Below the pieces are notes generated by a model. The model worked only from the letters and a program-made list of their open reading frames with translations, had not been told where the DNA came from and searched no databases. A program made the position numbers and the translations under genes. A stretch of DNA of 64,000 nt from Rhodoferax sp. OV413 (GTDB lineage: Bacteria > Pseudomonadota > Gammaproteobacteria > Pseudomonadales > Pseudohongiellaceae), in assembly GCA_943330915.2 (NCBI GenBank), contig CALQJO020000005.1, forward strand, positions 1-64,000, given 5' to 3'. Shown in pieces: positions 25,581-34,534 of this stretch. Every line of letters begins with the position of its first letter. Position 1 is the stretch's first letter.

Positions 25581-27593
25581 ATGAGCAACAGCATTATTCC
25601 GCCAATGGCGCCAGCAGACGCACAAAACGATGACTCTGAACTGCCGGCAATCGGCCGTTATCGACAGCTGGCTATCCGGTGGCGTGCGGCCATGGCCGTG
25701 CTGACGGCAGCAGCAACCTTTCTGGCGATTAACCAGATTTTTGCGCTTGGTTTCTTTCTTGATATCACCATGCTGGATGGAAGGTACCTGTACCTGATTA
25801 CCGGCCTCATGCTGATCATGGTGTTTATTACCTTCCCCTCTCATCACAGCAACATCGACTTTGTTCCCTGGTATGACAAAGTCATCATGGCCACGATAGC
25901 GGGCATCTTCAGTTATTTTGCCTACAACGCAGACCTCATTATTCTGGACGCTTGGGAGTATGCGGCGCCGCCAGTCGGTATCGCGCTTGCCCTGGCAACC
26001 TGGGCAATTATATTGGAGGCGGGACGACGCACCGGCGGTTGGCCAATCTTTTTTATTGTACTCGTGTTGTCGCTCTACCCTATCTACGCTGACAAAATGC
26101 CTGACGTTGTAGCTGGCATCGGCATGCCAATTCAGGATGTGGCAATCTTTCATATCCTCGGCGAAGAGAGTTTATTTGGGGTAGCACTGAACTCGTTTGC
26201 CATGCTGGTATTTGGTTTCATTCTGTTTGGTGTGGCCTTGCAATACACCGGAGGCGGTCCGTTTTTTATCAATCTGGCATTTGCGATGCTGGGGCACAAA
26301 CGTGGCGGTGCCGCCAAAGTGGCGGTGGTATCGAGCGGGTTGATGGGTTCAATGAGTGGCGGGCCTATTACCAATGTGCTGACGACGGGCCCACTGTCCA
26401 TACCCGCTATGCGACGAACGGGTTTCTCGCGTGGTTATGCTGCGGGCGTTGAAGCCTGTGCATCAACCGGTGGAGTAATGATGCCGCCCATCATGGGAGC
26501 AACCGCTTTTGTGATGGCCAGTTTTCTGGGTGTCAGTTACGTCACGGTCGCGGTTGCTGCCATCGTACCGTCATTTTTGTACTTTTTTGGTTTGTACATG
26601 CAAATTGATGCCTACTCGGCCCGCAACGGACTGAAAGGCCTGCCCAAAGAAGAACTTCCCAGTCTGCTGCAGGTGTTTAAGGATGGCTGGTACTTTATTG
26701 CGGTGTTTGCGCTGCTGACCTATATGCTGGTTTATATGCAGCGCGAAGCAACGGCGCCCTTTATTGCGACAGGTTTTCTGCTGATTATCAATCAGTTCAC
26801 CAAGTACAAAATGAATCTTGAAAAGTTCATGCTCATGGTTGCTGGCACCGGCAGATTGATGGCTGAACTGGCAGGCATATTGGCCGCGATCGGGCTGATT
26901 GTTGGGTCCCTTGCGGTCACCGGCATGGCGGGCACTCTTGCCAATGACCTGCTCTATCTGGCGGGTGACAATGTGCTGGTGCTGCTGTTTATGGGAGCCG
27001 CCACCAGTTTTGTGCTGGGTATTGGCATGACAGTGACGGCAGCCTATATATTCCTGGCGATTGTATTGGCACCCGCGCTGATCAGTGCTGGTCTGGATCC
27101 GTTGGCATCCCATATGTTCATTATGTATTGGGGGATGTTGAGCTTTATCACACCACCCGTGGCGCTGGCGGCGTTTGCCGCTGCATCGGTGGCTCAGGTG
27201 TCACCGATGCGCGCCGGTTGGGAAGCTATGCGGCTGGGTACAATTATCTACTTCATCCCGTTTTTCTTTGTGCTGAATCCTGCACTGTTGCTGCAAGGTG
27301 AGTTTGGCGAGATATTCCTGATGACCAGCACGGCACTGCTGGGCGTGGTGATTATTGCAGCAGGTCTGCAAGGGTACCTGATAGGGTTCGGCAGATTGGG
27401 AGAGGGAAAAGCTGGGTTGTTCCCGCGCACGTGCCTGACGCTCTCAGGTCTGGTACTGGCGGCACCGTCGGGGGGGTTACTTGGATTGAGTCTGTATCTG
27501 CTGCTGTCGGTCAGTGGCGGTTTGTTTGCGGCCGGCATTCTATTTGCGCTCTGGCAACGCAAACAACGTGAGACTTCAGGTCCGGCGATATAG
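25581..27593 (+). CDS. TRAP transporter fused permease (DctQ-DctM type)
   Basis: The 670-residue product is the large membrane protein of a TAXI-TRAP system, in which the 4-helix and 12-helix subunits are fused. Hydrophobic helices run through most of the chain. The DctM signature region is seen in GLMGSMSGGPITNVLTTG and STGGVMMPPIMGATAFVMA. Uptake is driven by an ion gradient rather than ATP. With the binding lipoprotein it makes a complete two-gene transporter; the substrate cannot be read from the sequence. Confidence 0.95.
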   Translation: MSNSIIPPMAPADAQNDDSELPAIGRYRQLAIRWRAAMAVLTAAATFLAINQIFALGFFLDITMLDGRYLYLITGLMLIMVFITFPSHHSNIDFVPWYDKVIMATIAGIFSYFAYNADLIILDAWEYAAPPVGIALALATWAIILEAGRRTGGWPIFFIVLVLSLYPIYADKMPDVVAGIGMPIQDVAIFHILGEESLFGVALNSFAMLVFGFILFGVALQYTGGGPFFINLAFAMLGHKRGGAAKVAVVSSGLMGSMSGGPITNVLTTGPLSIPAMRRTGFSRGYAAGVEACASTGGVMMPPIMGATAFVMASFLGVSYVTVAVAAIVPSFLYFFGLYMQIDAYSARNGLKGLPKEELPSLLQVFKDGWYFIAVFALLTYMLVYMQREATAPFIATGFLLIINQFTKYKMNLEKFMLMVAGTGRLMAELAGILAAIGLIVGSLAVTGMAGTLANDLLYLAGDNVLVLLFMGAATSFVLGIGMTVTAAYIFLAIVLAPALISAGLDPLASHMFIMYWGMLSFITPPVALAAFAAASVAQVSPMRAGWEAMRLGTIIYFIPFFFVLNPALLLQGEFGEIFLMTSTALLGVVIIAAGLQGYLIGFGRLGEGKAGLFPRTCLTLSGLVLAAPSGGLLGLSLYLLLSVSGGLFAAGILFALWQRKQRETSGPAI

Positions 27594-27611
27594 ATTATTC
27601 GGGCACCGGTC

Positions 27612-28337
27612 TCAGAACCAGAGCTGGTGCTCATGTTGTTTTAACCACCCCACATAGCGTTTGTAGTCCGGACAAACGCTTGCAACACTTTGCCAGTACT
27701 GCGGCGAGTGATTCATGTGCAACAGGTGGCAGACCTCATGACAGATCATGTAGTCAATGACACCGTCGGGCGCCAGCATGATCAACCAGTTGTATTGAAT
27801 CACACCTTTGGCCGTGCAATGCCCCCATTTGCTGCGGGTCTTGCGGAAGACAATATCCACCAGCTTGTCATTCACGCCCAGATAATCTGCCAATGCTCGT
27901 GTGCGCTGCGGTAGCCAGCCTTTTGCCTGAGCAATCAACCAATTTTTTAGAACCACTTCTGCCTTGTTTGACGACATCGCTGGCCCAGAGATAAGGATGC
28001 GATTGGGCTCAATAGTGACCGACGCCTGAGGTGCGTTTTCCAGACATACGCTTAGCTTTCTGGCCTTGTAAAGAATCTGGCCGCCATTGCATAAAGACAG
28101 GCCTTCCGCAGCGCGTTTAATTCTCTCGCCGAGTTTACGTGTCAGCCAGTGCTGATGTTTATCCAGAAATCGCAACACATCGGCTGTCGAAGTGTGCAAG
28201 GGAGCACGCACTTCGACGCGATCATGGCGGACGTGCAGTGCCAGACTCTTGCGCTTGCTGCGTTGCAGCTGGCATTCCACCTGCAATCCTTCAACGCATA
28301 AAGTTTCCTGCGGTGGATAATGTTTGCCGAACAACAT
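27612..28337 (-). CDS. YgjP-like (DUF45/SprT-type) metallopeptidase
   Basis: The 241-residue product has a YgjP-like arrangement: KRKSLALHVRHDRVEVRAP near the start, SKWGHCTAKGVIQYNW, and the zinc-binding YMICHEVCHLLHMNHSPQYW near the end (HExxH with the third His downstream). Substrates of this family are unknown. The ATG at 28337 was chosen over a TTG at 28367. Neither has a strong ribosome site. Its 3' end converges on the TRAP gene with an 18-base gap. Confidence 0.9.
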   Translation of the reverse strand: MLFGKHYPPQETLCVEGLQVECQLQRSKRKSLALHVRHDRVEVRAPLHTSTADVLRFLDKHQHWLTRKLGERIKRAAEGLSLCNGGQILYKARKLSVCLENAPQASVTIEPNRILISGPAMSSNKAEVVLKNWLIAQAKGWLPQRTRALADYLGVNDKLVDIVFRKTRSKWGHCTAKGVIQYNWLIMLAPDGVIDYMICHEVCHLLHMNHSPQYWQSVASVCPDYKRYVGWLKQHEHQLWF

Positions 28338-28405
28338 GTAAAAAACCCGGGAACTGTGGTGCCACAACCTGATCGCACGAGCACAATGGCCATCGGCCAG
28401 GTTGG

Positions 28406-28434
28406 TTGGACTGTATCATGAATTACCGCATAAT
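28406..28434 (+). promoter_or_regulatory. Candidate promoter for HIT-cmoA-cmoB
   Basis: CATAAT (one mismatch from the -10 consensus) lies 17 bases after TTGGAC and 46 bases before the HIT-family ATG. The -35 match is weak. Confidence 0.3.
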
Positions 28435-28480
28435 AGCGCCCCGACCTCATGGCCACATACCCGCGCAGGAGCAGATCCCG

Positions 28481-28912
28481 ATGAGCAGCCTATTTACCAG
28501 AATCCGCCAGGGTGAAGTGCCAGGGCATATCGTTTGGGACGATGGCCAGTGTTTCGCAATTCTGACTCTCAAGCCCATACGCGAAGGCCATTTGTTAGTT
28601 ATTCCGCACGAGGAAGTTGATCATTGGTACGACATGCCAGTGCCACTGAACGCTCATGTCTTTGGAGTAGCACGCCTGCTGTCGCAAACCATGAAAGCAC
28701 TGTTTCCCTGTGAAAAGGTTGGCATGATGATCGCTGGTCTCGAAGTGCGGCACGCGCATTTACACCTGATCCCGGTGACTGCCATTGCTGACCTGAATTT
28801 TTCACTCGCGCAGGACAGGGATGATGCTTTGCAACGGCAGACAGCCCAAAAACTGCGTGATGCCCTGCGCGCTGCCGGTTACGGCAATATCCCGTCAGAG
28901 CCTGCCAAATGA
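28481..28912 (+). CDS. HIT-family nucleotide-binding protein
   Basis: The 143-residue product has the histidine triad HAHLHLIP and the N-terminal SLFTRIRQGEVPGHIVWDD typical of HIT hydrolases, which split nucleoside phosphoramidates or related dinucleotides. The ATG at 28481 has an AGGAG site; a TTG-started extension from 28406 is not needed. It overlaps cmoA by four bases (ATGA), so it is translated with the tRNA modification genes, a linkage without an obvious functional reason. Confidence 0.94.
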   Translation: MSSLFTRIRQGEVPGHIVWDDGQCFAILTLKPIREGHLLVIPHEEVDHWYDMPVPLNAHVFGVARLLSQTMKALFPCEKVGMMIAGLEVRHAHLHLIPVTAIADLNFSLAQDRDDALQRQTAQKLRDALRAAGYGNIPSEPAK

Positions 28913-29634
28913 AAACCGATAACATTTTTGCAACACCGCAATCACGGGCAGACTTTGTGTTTGATGACAAAGTTGCCACGGTGTTCAGCGACATGATTAA
29001 TCGCTCAGTTCCCGGTTATGCCACGATTCTGTCCATGATTGGTGTGCTCGCTGCACGCTTTTGTTTGCCTGGCAGCCGTCTGTATGATCTTGGATGTTCA
29101 CTTGGCGGTGCCAGCCTGGCGATGGCTCATCAGATTGCACACAAGGATTATGAATTGCTGGCGATCGATAACTCACCTGCAATGACCAGAAGACTAGAAA
29201 CACTGCTGGCAGCGCCCGACTCTCCAAATTTGCCAATACGCGTAATCTGTGCGGATGTCTGCGAGATCGACATCAGCAATGCCTCGGTGGTTGTTTTGAA
29301 CTTTACCCTGCAATTTATCAGCCCCGAAAAGCGTGACGCGTTGATAAAAACCATAGCAGACGGTTTACAGCCTGGGGGCATTTTGATCCTGTCAGAAAAG
29401 ATACGTTTCCCGGCAGAGCCTTTAAATGAGCTGTTTATTGACCTGTACCACGAGTTTAAACAGGCACAAGGTTACTCGGCACTGGAAGTCGCCCAAAAGC
29501 GCGCGGCTCTGGAAAATGTGCTGATCCCGGAAACCATTGATGCACACAAACAACGTCTGCAGGCTGCCGGCTTCAGTAGTTGTGATGTGTGGTTTCAGTG
29601 TTTTAACTTCTGCTCTATGGTTGCCGTGCGCTGA
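28909..29634 (+). CDS. cmoA: Carboxy-S-adenosyl-L-methionine synthase
   Basis: CmoA converts SAM and prephenate to carboxy-SAM, the donor for the 5-oxyacetyl group on wobble uridine 34. The 241-residue product begins DNIFATP, has FDDKVATVFSDMINRSVPGY, a SAM motif YDLGCSLGGASLAM, and LNFTLQFISPEKRD, all family hallmarks. Its stop overlaps the cmoB start (TGATG). Confidence 0.97.
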   Translation: MKTDNIFATPQSRADFVFDDKVATVFSDMINRSVPGYATILSMIGVLAARFCLPGSRLYDLGCSLGGASLAMAHQIAHKDYELLAIDNSPAMTRRLETLLAAPDSPNLPIRVICADVCEIDISNASVVVLNFTLQFISPEKRDALIKTIADGLQPGGILILSEKIRFPAEPLNELFIDLYHEFKQAQGYSALEVAQKRAALENVLIPETIDAHKQRLQAAGFSSCDVWFQCFNFCSMVAVR

Positions 29635-30605
29635 TGAGAGATCGCGACGCACATCTTCGCTTGCAGGCGCTGCTGCGCGGCACACCAATGGAACGCATGG
29701 CTGACTATGCCAGCGACAAATACCTGTATTCGCGCAAACACGGGCTGACCGACCGCTGGCTGGAACTCTTTGATGCACTGCCGCAGGTGCAGGCAAGCAG
29801 TATTGATTTAAAAAACGCTGTTCGCATCGGAGGTGCAAACGACTGTACACCCGAGCAGCAGGCCGCAATTGAAGCCGCCGCACGCAGCCAGATTCCCTGG
29901 CGCAAAGGTCCGTGGTCCGTGTTTGGTGTCGACATTGACAGTGAGTGGCGTTCCGACATGAAGTGGGACAGATTACTGCCGCACATTGACGCTCTGAAAG
30001 GCAGACGTGTGCTTGATGTCGGCAGCGGCAATGCCTATCACTGTTACCGGGCAGTGGGCGAAGGTGCCAGATATGCTCTGGGTGTGGATCCTCACCTTGC
30101 CTATTATTTTCAATTCAGATTTATACAGCAGTTCCTGCGTGATCAACCGGTATTTGTTTTACCTGTGACGCTGGATGAGTTTCCCGCGCCGGTCGCACAG
30201 TTTGATACGGTGTTCTCCATGGGCGTGCTATATCATCGCAAATCACCGCTTGATCATTTGTTCCAATTATTGGGATGTTTGCGTTCTGGTGGCCAGTTAG
30301 TATTGGAAACTCTGGTGGTTGAAGGACCTGAAGGTTATGCACTGACACCGCCAGACCGGTATTGCCGAATGAACAATGTCTGGTTTCTGCCATCCGTCGC
30401 CACAACAGAATCATGGCTGCGACGCTGTGGATTTCTCAATATCCGCACAGTTGATATCAATATCACCGGAGAGCAGGAGCAGCGCACTACACAGTGGATG
30501 CCGTTCCAGTCATTGATCGACGGGCTTGATCCCTATGATCCGTCTCTCAGTATTGAGGGCCTTCCAGCACCAAAACGCGCACTAATCATTGCTGAAGCGC
30601 CTTGA
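29634..30605 (+). CDS. cmoB: tRNA U34 carboxymethyltransferase
   Basis: CmoB transfers the carboxymethyl group from carboxy-SAM to 5-hydroxyuridine 34 in tRNA. The 323-residue product has RKGPWSVFGVDIDSEWRSD, SAM motif VLDVGSGNAYH, FSMGVLYHRKSPLDHL and WFLPSVATTESWLRRCGF. With cmoA and the HIT gene it forms a tightly overlapping operon. No terminator is obvious after it. Confidence 0.97.
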   Translation: MRDRDAHLRLQALLRGTPMERMADYASDKYLYSRKHGLTDRWLELFDALPQVQASSIDLKNAVRIGGANDCTPEQQAAIEAAARSQIPWRKGPWSVFGVDIDSEWRSDMKWDRLLPHIDALKGRRVLDVGSGNAYHCYRAVGEGARYALGVDPHLAYYFQFRFIQQFLRDQPVFVLPVTLDEFPAPVAQFDTVFSMGVLYHRKSPLDHLFQLLGCLRSGGQLVLETLVVEGPEGYALTPPDRYCRMNNVWFLPSVATTESWLRRCGFLNIRTVDINITGEQEQRTTQWMPFQSLIDGLDPYDPSLSIEGLPAPKRALIIAEAP

Positions 30606-30690
30606 ATGGTCTGCCATTTTCGCTACCCACTGCGCCAGAACTTTGTGTTGACCTCTCCAGCAATACTGGTTCACTATAGATATTGATAAC

Positions 30691-30699
30691 TGGGGTCAG
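30691..30699 (+). other. TGGGGTCAG box upstream of the Y1 transposase-like gene
   Basis: TGGGGTCAG lies 48 bases before the transposase-like ATG. From memory, similar TGGGGTCAGA-type motifs are common next to solitary Y1 transposase genes in other genomes; here only one copy is apparent and the match stops after nine bases. Confidence 0.35.
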
Positions 30700-30747
30700 C
30701 TGTAATTCATAACAAAAAACCAATTACAAAAACAAGGAACTCCGTCT

Positions 30748-31719
30748 ATGGCCAGACCACTCCGCATAGAATATCCTGATGCTTTTTATCATGTCTCTAA
30801 TACCGCAATGGAGGGGCAAAAGGTATTTCCATCGACACGTTACTATGAAGCATTTCTGCAGGCACTTGATGAAACCTGTAGTCGCCTGAATGTTCAGGTT
30901 TTTGCATACTCGCTGCTGAAAGACCAATATCATTTGCTGGTAAAGACTCCGGAAGCCAACCTGAGCCGTTTTATGCGCCAGATCGATGGCATCTACACAC
31001 AGTATTACCAGCGCCTGAAACAATCCGAGGGGTCTCTGTTCCGTGGCCGCTATAAAGCGGTGCTGGTTCAGGCAGATAAATATCTGCTACCTCTAACACG
31101 TTTTGTGCATCTTGGCGTTCGTAAACAGGATCTGGACAAACACGTCTGGTCAAGTTACTCGGCGTATACCAATCAAACTAAATCTCCAGGCTGGCTGGTG
31201 CGCGACGAAGCCTTGTCGATGCTGGAAGGGCCCGCGGGCAAACGCTTTCAACGATATGCCGACTACGTTGCTCAAGGTGTTGATGAGGAGCTATCGCACT
31301 TTTACGGCAAAAAAAATCTTTCGTCAGTGATGGGCGATGAGAAGTTCCGCAAATTTGCCGGCACCAAACGTACTGCCACCAAGGTACGAGGTGTTTCTAG
31401 AGGAACACATGCCAAATGGCGACCGTCATGTAAGGACATTGTTGCGGCAGTAGCCGCTCAATTCAAAGTCAGCGAGGACAGCATTTATCAAGCCGCACGC
31501 GGACCTGGTTCAAAAAATGTCCCACGCTGGGTGGCCATGTATCTTTGTCAGGAGCTGTCGGCCTCCACGCTGCAGGCCATCGCAAAGCTTTTCCACTTGA
31601 AACGTTATGGCACAGTTTCAACGACAGTCGGTAAGTTGAAGAAAGAGATATTGACGGATGCAAAACTGACAACTGCTGTTCAAAAACTATCAAAGACGCT
31701 CAGCAAACAAAAAATCTGA
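30748..31719 (+). CDS. Solitary Y1 (RAYT-like) transposase homologue with DnaA-like C-terminus
   Basis: The 323-residue product starts with MARPLRIEYPDAFYHV, as in REP-associated/IS200-like Y1 transposases. The metal-binding HUH motif reads DQYHLLVKTP, where family members normally have NHYHLL, so the first His is Gln. The region with the catalytic Tyr (DKYLLPLTRFVHLGVR) is kept. Residues about 225-310 look like the DNA-binding DnaA C-terminal domain (SCKDIVAAVAAQF, NVPRWVAMYLCQEL, HLKRYGTVSTTV). No paired inverted repeats or second copy are seen. It may be a domesticated DNA-binding protein; activity is doubtful. Confidence 0.85.
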   Translation: MARPLRIEYPDAFYHVSNTAMEGQKVFPSTRYYEAFLQALDETCSRLNVQVFAYSLLKDQYHLLVKTPEANLSRFMRQIDGIYTQYYQRLKQSEGSLFRGRYKAVLVQADKYLLPLTRFVHLGVRKQDLDKHVWSSYSAYTNQTKSPGWLVRDEALSMLEGPAGKRFQRYADYVAQGVDEELSHFYGKKNLSSVMGDEKFRKFAGTKRTATKVRGVSRGTHAKWRPSCKDIVAAVAAQFKVSEDSIYQAARGPGSKNVPRWVAMYLCQELSASTLQAIAKLFHLKRYGTVSTTVGKLKKEILTDAKLTTAVQKLSKTLSKQKI

Positions 31720-31743
31720 TCCGCACTGCAGCGACTCCAACAA

Positions 31744-31785
31744 AAACACCCGGTATGATCTGCATCATACCGGGTGTTTGTTTTA
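31744..31785. terminator. Bidirectional rho-independent terminator
   Basis: A perfect 16-bp stem (AAACACCCGGTATGAT with its complement) closes on a four-base loop CTGC. T-rich tracts follow on both strands. It separates the transposase-like gene from the convergent rpmB-rpmG operon. Confidence 0.92.
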
Positions 31786-31838
31786 ACGCCAGAAACCTGT
31801 CAGTCAGCCCGGGATCGCCTGCTAGCGATCCGGCACAA

Positions 31839-31994
31839 TTACTTGATCTTGGCTTCTTTGTACATAACGTGCTTGCGAACAACGGGATCGTACTTTTTGA
31901 TCTCCATTTTGTCCGGTGTTGTACGCTTGTTTTTATCTGTTGTGTAGAAGTGACCGGTGCCAGCTGAGGAAACCAGTTTGATTTTATCGCGCAT
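31839..31994 (-). CDS. rpmG: 50S ribosomal protein L33
   Basis: The 51-residue product reads [19 protein letters not shown] at the start and ends [19 protein letters not shown], the standard L33. It has no cysteines, so it is the zinc-free form. It lies 31 bases after rpmB, the usual pair. A second small hairpin (31812-31831) follows the stop, without a T-run. Confidence 0.97.
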   Translation of the reverse strand: MRDKIKLVSSAGTGHFYTTDKNKRTTPDKMEIKKYDPVVRKHVMYKEAKIK

Positions 31995-32025
31995 CGCTAC
32001 TTACCACCTGAATCAGTGTTAGAGA

Positions 32026-32262
32026 TTAAATTTTTACGCCGCTGGCGCGGATATCAGCTAGCACAGCATCGATGCCACGCTTATCGATAGTGCGCATGCC
32101 TCTGGTAGACAATTTCAACGAAACAAACCGGTTTTCTGACTGTACCCAGAAGCGGTGCGTCTGGATGTTTGGCAGAAAACGACGACGGGTTTTGTTATTT
32201 GCGTGTGAAACGTTGTTACCTGAAAGCGGCTTTTTGCCGGTTACCATACATACTTTTGACAT
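32026..32262 (-). CDS. rpmB: 50S ribosomal protein L28
   Basis: The 78-residue product starts [19 protein letters not shown], has [15 protein letters not shown] and ends with the charged [12 protein letters not shown]. It keeps only one Cys, so it is the form without a zinc ribbon. The ATG at 32262 matches the family start. Its leader is about 130 bases long from the candidate promoter. Confidence 0.97.
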   Translation of the reverse strand: MSKVCMVTGKKPLSGNNVSHANNKTRRRFLPNIQTHRFWVQSENRFVSLKLSTRGMRTIDKRGIDAVLADIRASGVKI

Positions 32263-32399
32263 GACTAGCCTCGTTACCAAACCGTGCTCTATTTAACACG
32301 TGTTTGAAAAACCCGTGCTTTGGAAAAATCTGGATTAAAGCACCCGCAAGTGGACGTTTACACGATCAACAGCAGCATGCCTTAAAATTTGAGCTGCGT

Positions 32400-32428
32400 T
32401 TTATACCAAAACGGCTTACTTAAGGCAA
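32400..32428 (-). promoter_or_regulatory. Promoter for rpmB-rpmG
   Basis: On the minus strand TTGCCT is followed after exactly 17 bases by TATAAA. The match and spacing are good for a housekeeping promoter in front of ribosomal protein genes. Confidence 0.65.
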
Positions 32429-32473
32429 ACAGTTTTCTCTCAATCCCTGAAATTGCTCGGGTTTGTGTGGTTT

Positions 32474-33148
32474 TTACAGCAAACCTCGCTCCGCAAACGA
32501 GACAACTTCAGTACGCCCGACGACCACATGATCCAACACTCTGACATCAATCGTGTTCAGTGCTGTCTTCAGGCGCTGGGTAATAGCAATGTCCGCCTGG
32601 CTCGGTTCGGCCAGACCTGAAGGGTGATTATGCGCAAAAATCACGGCAGCTGCATTATTGTGAAGACAACGCCTAACCACCTCTCTTGGATAAACCGCCG
32701 CCCCGTCGATGGTGCCCTGAAACAGTTCTTCCATAGCAGTGACACGATGCTGATTATCCAGATAGAGGCATGCAAATACCTCGTGAGTGTAGTCACGCAG
32801 TCGAGCGCGCAGGTAATCGCGAGTCAGGTCTGAATTGGTGAGCGCATCAGTTTCCGCAAGTCTTTCACTCATGTAGCGACGCGCCAACTCCAGAACAGCC
32901 TGAAACTGCACATATTTTCCGGGCCCAAGGCCATCTCTACGGCAAAAGTCTTCCAATGATGCTCTGAGGATGCTGGTCAGTGACCCGAAGTCAATCAACA
33001 TGTCACGCGCCATATCCAGCGCGTTTCTCCCCGGCACACCGGTGCGCAGGAACACCGCAAGCAACTCCGCGTCTGACAGAAACCCTGGGCCGTGCTGCAG
33101 CAGTTTTTCTCGCGGCCGCTCGTTTTCAGGCCATTGCTTGATCGACAT
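32474..33148 (-). CDS. radC: RadC-family JAB-domain protein
   Basis: The 224-residue product has the N-terminal helix-hairpin-helix region ([27 protein letters not shown]) and the MPN+/JAB metal motif [14 protein letters not shown]. RadC proteins (UPF0758) were long called DNA repair proteins; the biochemical role remains unsettled. The ATG at 33148 has an excellent GGAGGG site; the frame opens 33 bases earlier. It is divergent from coaBC, as in other gammaproteobacteria. Confidence 0.95.
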   Translation of the reverse strand: MSIKQWPENERPREKLLQHGPGFLSDAELLAVFLRTGVPGRNALDMARDMLIDFGSLTSILRASLEDFCRRDGLGPGKYVQFQAVLELARRYMSERLAETDALTNSDLTRDYLRARLRDYTHEVFACLYLDNQHRVTAMEELFQGTIDGAAVYPREVVRRCLHNNAAAVIFAHNHPSGLAEPSQADIAITQRLKTALNTIDVRVLDHVVVGRTEVVSFAERGLL

Positions 33149-33208
33149 TTTATTCCCTCCATGGAAAACCTCACTCTCCACTTATAGCAGCTCAGCCACA
33201 GTGTTGCC

Positions 33209-33236
33209 TTGCCGCATTTTCCTGTGCCTCTATAAA
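33209..33236 (+). promoter_or_regulatory. Candidate promoter for coaBC-algC
   Basis: TTGCCG and TATAAA are separated by 16 bases, ending 57 bases before the coaBC ATG. Confidence 0.45.
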
Positions 33237-33292
33237 TGCTGTAAGCTTTGCCAAACCGGCCAGCATGCGGCCCTGACAGCGGATACTCACTT

Positions 33293-34522
33293 ATGGCGTC
33301 CAACAACCTGGCCACACTGGCAAACAAGCGGATTCTGCTGGGCATGACCGGTGGCATAGCAGCCTACAAATGCGCAGAGCTGGCTCGCCTGCTGATCAAA
33401 GCGGGCGCAGATGTGCGCGTAGTGATGACCAAAGCCGCCACTGAATTCATAACTCCACTGACCATGCAGGCGCTGTCCGGCAACCGTGTCCACCATGAAT
33501 TGCTTGATGCAGATGCTGAGGCCGGCATGGGGCACATTGAGCTTGCACGCTGGCCTGATCTGATCCTGATAGCCCCCGCGAGTGCTGATTTTCTGGCACG
33601 CATGGCCGCGGGTCAGGCGGGCGACCTGCTGACAACCTTGTTGCTGGCCAGCAAAGCACCCGTGGCACTTGCACCGGCAATGAATCAGGCCATGTGGTTG
33701 AACCCTGCCACGAGGGAGAACATCGAAACTCTCCGGCTGCGAGGATGTCACATATTGGGCCCTGATTCCGGATCTCAGGCCTGCGGCGATACAGGGCCGG
33801 GCCGAATGCTCGAACCTGTGGAGTTAACCGATGCTTGTGCAGGGATGTTTGCGCCAGGCTGGTTGAGTGGTTTGCGCATCATGATTACCGCCGGACCCAC
33901 ACGGGAGGCCATCGACCCGGTTCGCTTTATCAGCAATCACAGCTCAGGAAAAATGGGCTACGCGCTGGCAGCAGAGGCGGCGGCAGCAGGCGCCCAAGTG
34001 ACGTTGATCAGTGGTCCGGTGGCCCTTGCTGTGCCAGATCGCGTGCAAACGGTTCAGGTGACAACCGCGCTGGAAATGCTCTCTGCGTGCCTGGCATCTG
34101 TTGATGCGCACGACGTGTTTATCGGAGTTGCAGCTGTCGCGGACTACCGTCCCGTTGAAGCAATGTCGCATAAAATTAAAAAAGCGGCTGAGACCATGGA
34201 GCTGTCACTGGTGCGCAATCCTGACATCATCGGCACACTTGCTGGCAGGACTCCGCGCCCGATGATGGTGGGTTTTGCTGCGGAAACTGACAATGTCACT
34301 GCCTACGGTGCGGATAAACTCAGACGCAAGGGGCTGGATCTGTTATTCGCCAACGAAGCGACGAGTACGTTTGGCAGCGATTACGTCTGTGCAACGGCGC
34401 TGTGGCGGGGAACTGAACACGATCAGATTCTGTCCAATGTAATGGGGCCGGCAGGAAAGAACCTGGTGGCCCGACAGATGCTCAGCCTCATACAGACGCG
34501 ATGGCTGGCAGCAAAACAATAA
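33293..34522 (+). CDS. coaBC: Bifunctional phosphopantothenoylcysteine decarboxylase / phosphopantothenate-cysteine ligase
   Basis: Steps two and three of coenzyme A synthesis. The 409-residue product has an N-terminal FMN-binding CoaC domain (LLGMTGGIAAYK, active-site HHELL, APAMNQAMW, and the substrate-clamp Cys in SQACGDTGPGRM) and a C-terminal CoaB domain (ITAGPTREAIDPVRFISN, SSGKMGYALA, VADYRPVE with KIKK). The ATG at 33293 matches the family start. Downstream algC begins after only 12 bases, where many relatives carry dut. Confidence 0.97.
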   Translation: MASNNLATLANKRILLGMTGGIAAYKCAELARLLIKAGADVRVVMTKAATEFITPLTMQALSGNRVHHELLDADAEAGMGHIELARWPDLILIAPASADFLARMAAGQAGDLLTTLLLASKAPVALAPAMNQAMWLNPATRENIETLRLRGCHILGPDSGSQACGDTGPGRMLEPVELTDACAGMFAPGWLSGLRIMITAGPTREAIDPVRFISNHSSGKMGYALAAEAAAAGAQVTLISGPVALAVPDRVQTVQVTTALEMLSACLASVDAHDVFIGVAAVADYRPVEAMSHKIKKAAETMELSLVRNPDIIGTLAGRTPRPMMVGFAAETDNVTAYGADKLRRKGLDLLFANEATSTFGSDYVCATALWRGTEHDQILSNVMGPAGKNLVARQMLSLIQTRWLAAKQ

Positions 34523-34534
34523 AACACGGACGCT

